Shown here in pieces: positions 5,764 to 8,404 of a stretch of DNA of 8,404 nucleotides. The position numbers and the translations under genes are program-made. Source of the DNA: Desulfosporosinus sp. UBA5188 (GTDB lineage: Bacteria; Bacillota; Desulfitobacteriia; Desulfitobacteriales; Desulfitobacteriaceae); the NCBI GenBank assembly GCA_002413075.1, contig DHWG01000148.1:2875-11278 (forward strand), in the 5' to 3' direction. Position 1 is the first letter of the stretch. Each line of letters begins with the position of its first letter. The notes under the pieces are model-generated. The model did not search any database. It was not told where the DNA came from and saw nothing but the letters and a program-made list of their open reading frames with translations.

Positions 5764-7822
5764 GATCCATCCCCACCATTCCTACAGCTTGTACTTGGAC
5801 ACCTTGAACTAATTCATTATATGAGAGCACCATCAGTTGTGGGAGTTGACGCTCCGTCACTCGTTTCAGATTGATTCTTACCAGAGGAGCGCAAACGATC
5901 ACGGGTGTAATTCCTTTAAGCATCACCTTTTCCACCTCTCGCGTGAGATTCTTAACCAGCACCTGAAGCACCTTCGGATCAAGGGCTAAATAAGTGCCAT
6001 AATCGGATGGATGAATACTATCCAGAATTTGCTGTTCAATCTGCGGATCCAGCGTAATGACAGGTAAGGTTTTATCCTTGCCAACGAGCGGCTGTAAGAT
6101 CTGGCGAGCTAAAGCCTGCCGAACATGTTCCGTCAAGCGGTCCAGATCTTTTGTAGTCTGTGCCTGGTCGGCAAGCGTTTCGAGAATCGACACCATGTCC
6201 CGAATTGAAACCCTTTCTCGCAGCAAGTTCGCAAGGACCTTCTGTACCTGACCTAGGTTAAGCAGTTCTGGGATTAACTCATCCACAACAGCTGGGGCTT
6301 GTTCCTTAGCATGATCAATGAGAATCTTAACATCTTGACGGTTGAGGATTTCCCAAGCTTGAGTCTTAATCACTTCCGTAATATGGGTCGCTAGAACGGT
6401 CGGAGCATCCACGACCATCCACCCAATCAGCTCCGCTTGTTCTCGGTACATCGCATTAATCCACTTGGCATCCAGACCGAAGGCCGGTTCTTTCGTGGGG
6501 GTACCCGGGATGCTGTCATCGTCCACGCCACTGCTCATGGCCATATAATGATCGGCGAGAATTTCTCCGGTGGCAATTTCTGCCCCTCGAATTTTAATAA
6601 CATATTGGTTGGGTTGTAAATTCATATTGTCACGAACCCGTATGACTGGCACAATGAAACCGAGCTCACTAGCAATTTGGCGACGAATCAGGACAATGCG
6701 GTCGAGCAGGTCTCCCCCTTGTTGAACATCCACCAAAGCGATCAGCGCATAACCCAGTTCAAGTTCCATGTGGTCAACATTTAAGAGGTTGAGGACATTT
6801 TCAGGTTTCTTGCTCTCTTCGATTTCTGACTCCCGAGCCGCGGCTGATTCCTCGACGACTGACACCTTGGAGTTCTTCTGGAGCATCACACCGGCACCGA
6901 TTAAAGCAAAAGCCACAATTAACATTGGAAATTTCGGCAAACCAAGAAAGGCTAACGCGATCAATACACCCGCTGTAATGAACAACGCCTTGGAATTTCG
7001 AAACAGTTGTTTGGCTAAATCATTCCCTAAATTGCTTTCTGAAGCTGCCCGAGTGACAACTAGGCCTGTTGCTGTTGAGATCAGCAGCGCCGGGATCTGG
7101 GAAACGAGCCCCTCCCCGATGGTCAGCAAGGTGTATTTGTGAAGTGCCTCCAGCAAAGGCATCCCTTGTATAGCGACTCCCATAATGAAACCGCCAATAA
7201 TATTAATAAATAAGATAATAATAGCGGCGATGGCATCACCTTTAACGAACTTGGTAGAACCATCCATCGCACCGTAGAAATCTGCTTCTTGTTGAATCGC
7301 TTTACGCCGATCGCGGGCCTGTATATCGGTAATCATCCCGGCATTGAGGTCCGCATCAATGGACATCTGCTTGCCCGGCATGGCGTCCAAGGTAAAACGC
7401 GCAGCCACTTCCGAAACACGCTCTGCCCCTTTGGTAATCACGATAAATTGAACGAGGACCAAGATGATAAATATAATAAAACCCACGACGGCATTTCCAC
7501 GGATGACGAAGGCTCCAAACTGCTGAATGACCTGTCCAGCACTACCGTCAAGGAGAATAAGACGGGTCGCTGAAATGTTCAGGGACAAACGGAACAACGT
7601 TAACGTGAGTAACAGTGAAGGAAGTGCCGAAAACTCCATTGGATCCTTGGCAAAAACCGCCAGCATCATCGTTAGAACCGAGGCCGTAATATTCAAGGTA
7701 ATTAAGATATCGAGAAATCCCTCAGGCAAAGGAACAACCATCATGACCACGATGCCCACCATTCCGATGGCGGCTAAGACGTCTGTATTATTCTGTAGGC
7801 GATTCTTTAATGAAGTGGCCAT
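5753..7822 (-). CDS. flhA: Flagellar type III export apparatus protein FlhA
   Basis: The 689-residue product matches the usual FlhA length (about 680-700). The N-terminal half (about 1-320) holds roughly eight membrane helices, including GIVVMMVVPLPEGFLDILIT and the FIIFIILVLVQFIVITKGAE segment. It is interrupted by the cytoplasmic FHIPEP-family loop at about 131-194, with the conserved stretches RFTLDAMPGKQMSIDADLNA and GAMDGSTKFVKGDAIA. The C-terminal half (about 345-689) is the soluble export-gate ring domain that docks FliI/FliJ and chaperone-substrate complexes. The ATG at 7822 has AAAGGAGG 5 bases upstream at 7828-7835. In many Firmicutes flhB directly precedes flhA, but here 582 bases of repeat-rich non-coding DNA come first. 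flhA is followed immediately by flhF. Confidence 0.97.
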   Translation of the reverse strand: MATSLKNRLQNNTDVLAAIGMVGIVVMMVVPLPEGFLDILITLNITASVLTMMLAVFAKDPMEFSALPSLLLTLTLFRLSLNISATRLILLDGSAGQVIQQFGAFVIRGNAVVGFIIFIILVLVQFIVITKGAERVSEVAARFTLDAMPGKQMSIDADLNAGMITDIQARDRRKAIQQEADFYGAMDGSTKFVKGDAIAAIIILFINIIGGFIMGVAIQGMPLLEALHKYTLLTIGEGLVSQIPALLISTATGLVVTRAASESNLGNDLAKQLFRNSKALFITAGVLIALAFLGLPKFPMLIVAFALIGAGVMLQKNSKVSVVEESAAARESEIEESKKPENVLNLLNVDHMELELGYALIALVDVQQGGDLLDRIVLIRRQIASELGFIVPVIRVRDNMNLQPNQYVIKIRGAEIATGEILADHYMAMSSGVDDDSIPGTPTKEPAFGLDAKWINAMYREQAELIGWMVVDAPTVLATHITEVIKTQAWEILNRQDVKILIDHAKEQAPAVVDELIPELLNLGQVQKVLANLLRERVSIRDMVSILETLADQAQTTKDLDRLTEHVRQALARQILQPLVGKDKTLPVITLDPQIEQQILDSIHPSDYGTYLALDPKVLQVLVKNLTREVEKVMLKGITPVIVCAPLVRINLKRVTERQLPQLMVLSYNELVQGVQVQAVGMVGMDRAS

Positions 7823-7988
7823 GAGTTCCTCCTTTCAAGTTTGCCTAACGCAGGATAGGGGACGGTTCTTGCTTGCATAAATTCCATAACGCACATTCTA
7901 TCTGGGAGGGCCCGCGAGGCACGTACTCTACCATGCGATCGTCGTGCCAAACTAGGGCTTTAATCCTTAATGCATGAGGACAGGGTTC

Positions 7989-8021
7989 CCGGCCAATGCG
8001 ACGTCCGTGTCGCAAGGCCGG
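7989..8021. repeat. Hairpin 1 inside the large inverted repeat
   Basis: CCGGCC (7989-7994) pairs with GGCCGG (8016-8021). An inner TGCGAC (7997-8002) pairs with GTCGCA (8009-8014). A 6-base loop and a small internal AA/A bulge complete the structure. That gives twelve Watson-Crick pairs, mostly G-C. No T-run follows on either strand, so it is not a classic intrinsic terminator. Confidence 0.75.
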
Positions 8022-8043
8022 TGGGAAACTCCTGTTTCCCACC
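8020..8043. repeat. Hairpin 2 inside the large inverted repeat
   Basis: GGTGGGAAAC (8020-8029) and GTTTCCCACC (8034-8043) form a perfect 10-base-pair stem with a TCCT loop. It directly follows hairpin 1 and shares its last two bases with it, so the two could stack or compete. No U-tract follows in either direction. Confidence 0.8.
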
Positions 8044-8160
8044 CTTATGATGAAAGAGGCTTAAAGCCGAGTTTGGCTACGACGACCGCAAAGGCATCGC
8101 ACGTGCAGTCACGGGTCCTGCCCTCAGCGATGCATGCCAAGGACGATTCTCGTGCACGAA

Positions 8161-8330
8161 GGGACGGTTCTTGCCCGCATTCTCCCCTTGTCGCCAGGGG
8201 TTAGGCACTCTTGAAGGTCGTCCGGGCTTAGTCACGTGCAAGTTGGGACGGTTCTTCCTCCCCCTCCTGCTTGGTTCACTGGGGATTTGGCACTCTTGAC
8301 GCGTCGCCTGGGCTTAGTCACGTGCAAGCG
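8161..8330 (+). repeat. About 85-base tandem duplication (two units)
   Basis: Unit one (8161-8244) and unit two (8245-8330) each begin with GGGACGGTTCTT and contain GGCACTCTTGA (8204-8214 and 8289-8299). Each then has a perfect 19-base GGGCTTAGTCACGTGCAAG (8224-8242 and 8310-8328). The middle parts have diverged, but both carry a C-run followed by a G-run able to form a small stem (for example CCCCT/AGGGG at 8184-8200). A third unit seems to start at 8331 with GGGAC and then loses similarity. Confidence 0.75.
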
Positions 8331-8404
8331 GGGACTCACAGAGCAGAACTTGGCGCTTACAAAAGCGAATCTTCTTTGATCGAGCAGCGTATCAAACTTG
8401 ACTC

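Larger units (their letters stand above)
7904..8126. repeat. Large imperfect inverted repeat enclosing two hairpins
   Basis: The core arms at 7934-7963 and 8061-8090 are reverse complements over 30 bases with one substitution-type mismatch and a few single-base bulges. Both arms contain the complement of TCGTCGT, GCCAAACT and GGCTTTAA. Pairing continues more loosely outward: GCACGT at 7919-7924 pairs with ACGTGC at 8101-8106, then CCCG-type and GGGC-type segments as far as about 7904 and 8126. The centre holds two tight hairpins (listed separately), so the whole can fold as a long stem ending in two side arms. Such symmetry suggests a palindromic mobile repeat (MITE- or REP-like) or a structured RNA. 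The sequence alone does not decide. Confidence 0.7.
7858..8335 (+). repeat. Dispersed direct repeats of the box GGGACGGTTCTT
   Basis: Exact copies of GGGACGGTTCTT occur in the same orientation at 7859-7870, 8161-8172 and 8245-8256. The first two share a longer GGGACGGTTCTTGC. A degenerate copy GGACGATTCT lies at 8141-8150 and a truncated GGGAC at 8331-8335. Intervals between successive boxes are 302, 84 and 86 bases. The copies at 8161, 8245 and 8331 are each preceded by a GTGCA-containing segment (GTGCACGA, or CACGTGCAAG). From memory, similar GGGACGGTTCTT strings recur widely in bacterial genomes, often near REP-associated IS200-type transposases; this cannot be verified here. Confidence 0.75.
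7823..8404. other. Repeat-rich non-coding region upstream of flhA
   Basis: No frame on either strand shows recognisable protein similarity, a proper ribosome binding site and reasonable composition together. The stretch is visibly richer in G and C than the flanking genes (for example 39 of 60 bases at 7981-8040). It consists of repeats: a large inverted repeat with two internal hairpins, four GGGAC-type boxes plus a degenerate fifth, and an about 85-base tandem duplication. Apart from the flhA ribosome binding site at 7828-7835, I see no convincing promoter or intrinsic terminator. Confidence 0.7.

Noticed and set aside
7318..7330. SigD-like -10 (ACCGATAT on the minus strand) inside flhA
   Set aside because: No TAAA-like -35 lies at the right distance, and the site is within well-conserved coding sequence.
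7845..8042. Minus-strand 65-codon frame upstream of flhA
   Set aside because: It runs through the hairpins and arms of the inverted repeat, has no good ribosome binding site and its translation resembles no protein family. Its frame is explained by the repeat structure.
7989..8043. Intrinsic transcription terminator
   Set aside because: The hairpins are strong, but neither is followed by a T-run on either strand.
7981..8135. Cyclic di-GMP (GEMM-I or type II) or cobalamin riboswitch upstream of flhA
   Set aside because: Some short strings such as ATGATGAA and CGCAAAGGC recall parts of these aptamers. The conserved core order and pairing are not met on either strand, and the segment is better explained by the inverted repeat.
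7974..8204. Plus-strand 76-codon frame in the repeat region
   Set aside because: It spans both hairpins, the right arm and a GGGACGGTTCTT box. Composition is that of translated repeat DNA, and it lacks a ribosome binding site.
8224..8256. Group II intron domain 5-like end (CACGTGCA followed by GACGGTTCTT)
   Set aside because: The required GAAA-type loop and pairing GAGCCG arm are missing, and no reverse transcriptase gene or other intron domains are present.
8322..8404. Possible start of a plus-strand gene at the right edge (GTG at 8322, open to the end)
   Set aside because: Only about 27 codons are visible, the GTG lies inside the repeated 19-base motif and no ribosome binding site precedes it. 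It cannot be told from chance.

Overview
The window reads almost entirely on the minus strand. It is the distal part of a flagellar/chemotaxis (fla/che) operon from a Gram-positive bacterium. Gene order in the direction of transcription (right to left) is flhA, flhF, flhG, a PilZ/YcgR-type gene, cheC, cheD, a small two-helix membrane protein gene, and the flagellar sigma factor gene sigD (fliA). It ends with the first 215 codons of a low-complexity protein that runs off the left edge. Strong GGAGG-type ribosome binding sites, GTG and TTG starts, the flhF-flhG-cheC-cheD-sigD set and a perfect Bacillus-type SigD -10 element point to Firmicutes. The composition and the gene set suggest a motile member of the Clostridia, perhaps a Desulfitobacterium/Desulfosporosinus relative, but the genus is inference.

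Layout by region. Positions 1-646 hold the partial gene, preceded at 680-707 by a SigD-type promoter. Positions 726-3040 hold sigD, the membrane protein, cheD and cheC. cheC/cheD overlap by 4 bases and cheD/membrane protein by 1 base. Positions 3044-3685 hold the PilZ gene, 3 bases upstream of cheC and separated from flhG by a 91-base gap. Positions 3777-7822 hold flhG, flhF and flhA, with overlaps of 8 and 11 bases. Positions 7823-8404 hold no convincing gene. This stretch is a visibly GC-richer, repeat-laden non-coding region with a large inverted repeat enclosing two strong hairpins, and an array of GGGACGGTTCTT boxes with an about 85-base tandem duplication.

How the genes work together. 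FlhA is the export-gate subunit of the flagellar type III secretion apparatus. FlhF (SRP-type GTPase) and FlhG (MinD-type ATPase) set flagellar position and number, and FlhG carries the N-terminal motif that stimulates FlhF. The PilZ protein probably links cyclic di-GMP to motor braking. CheC (CheY-P phosphatase) and CheD (receptor deamidase) form the adaptation pair. SigD switches on late flagellar genes, and the first visible target is the gene directly after it, through the promoter at 680-707.

The most unusual part is the right end. flhB, which often precedes flhA, is absent from the 582 bases upstream of flhA. A mobile-looking or structured-RNA-like element sits there instead.
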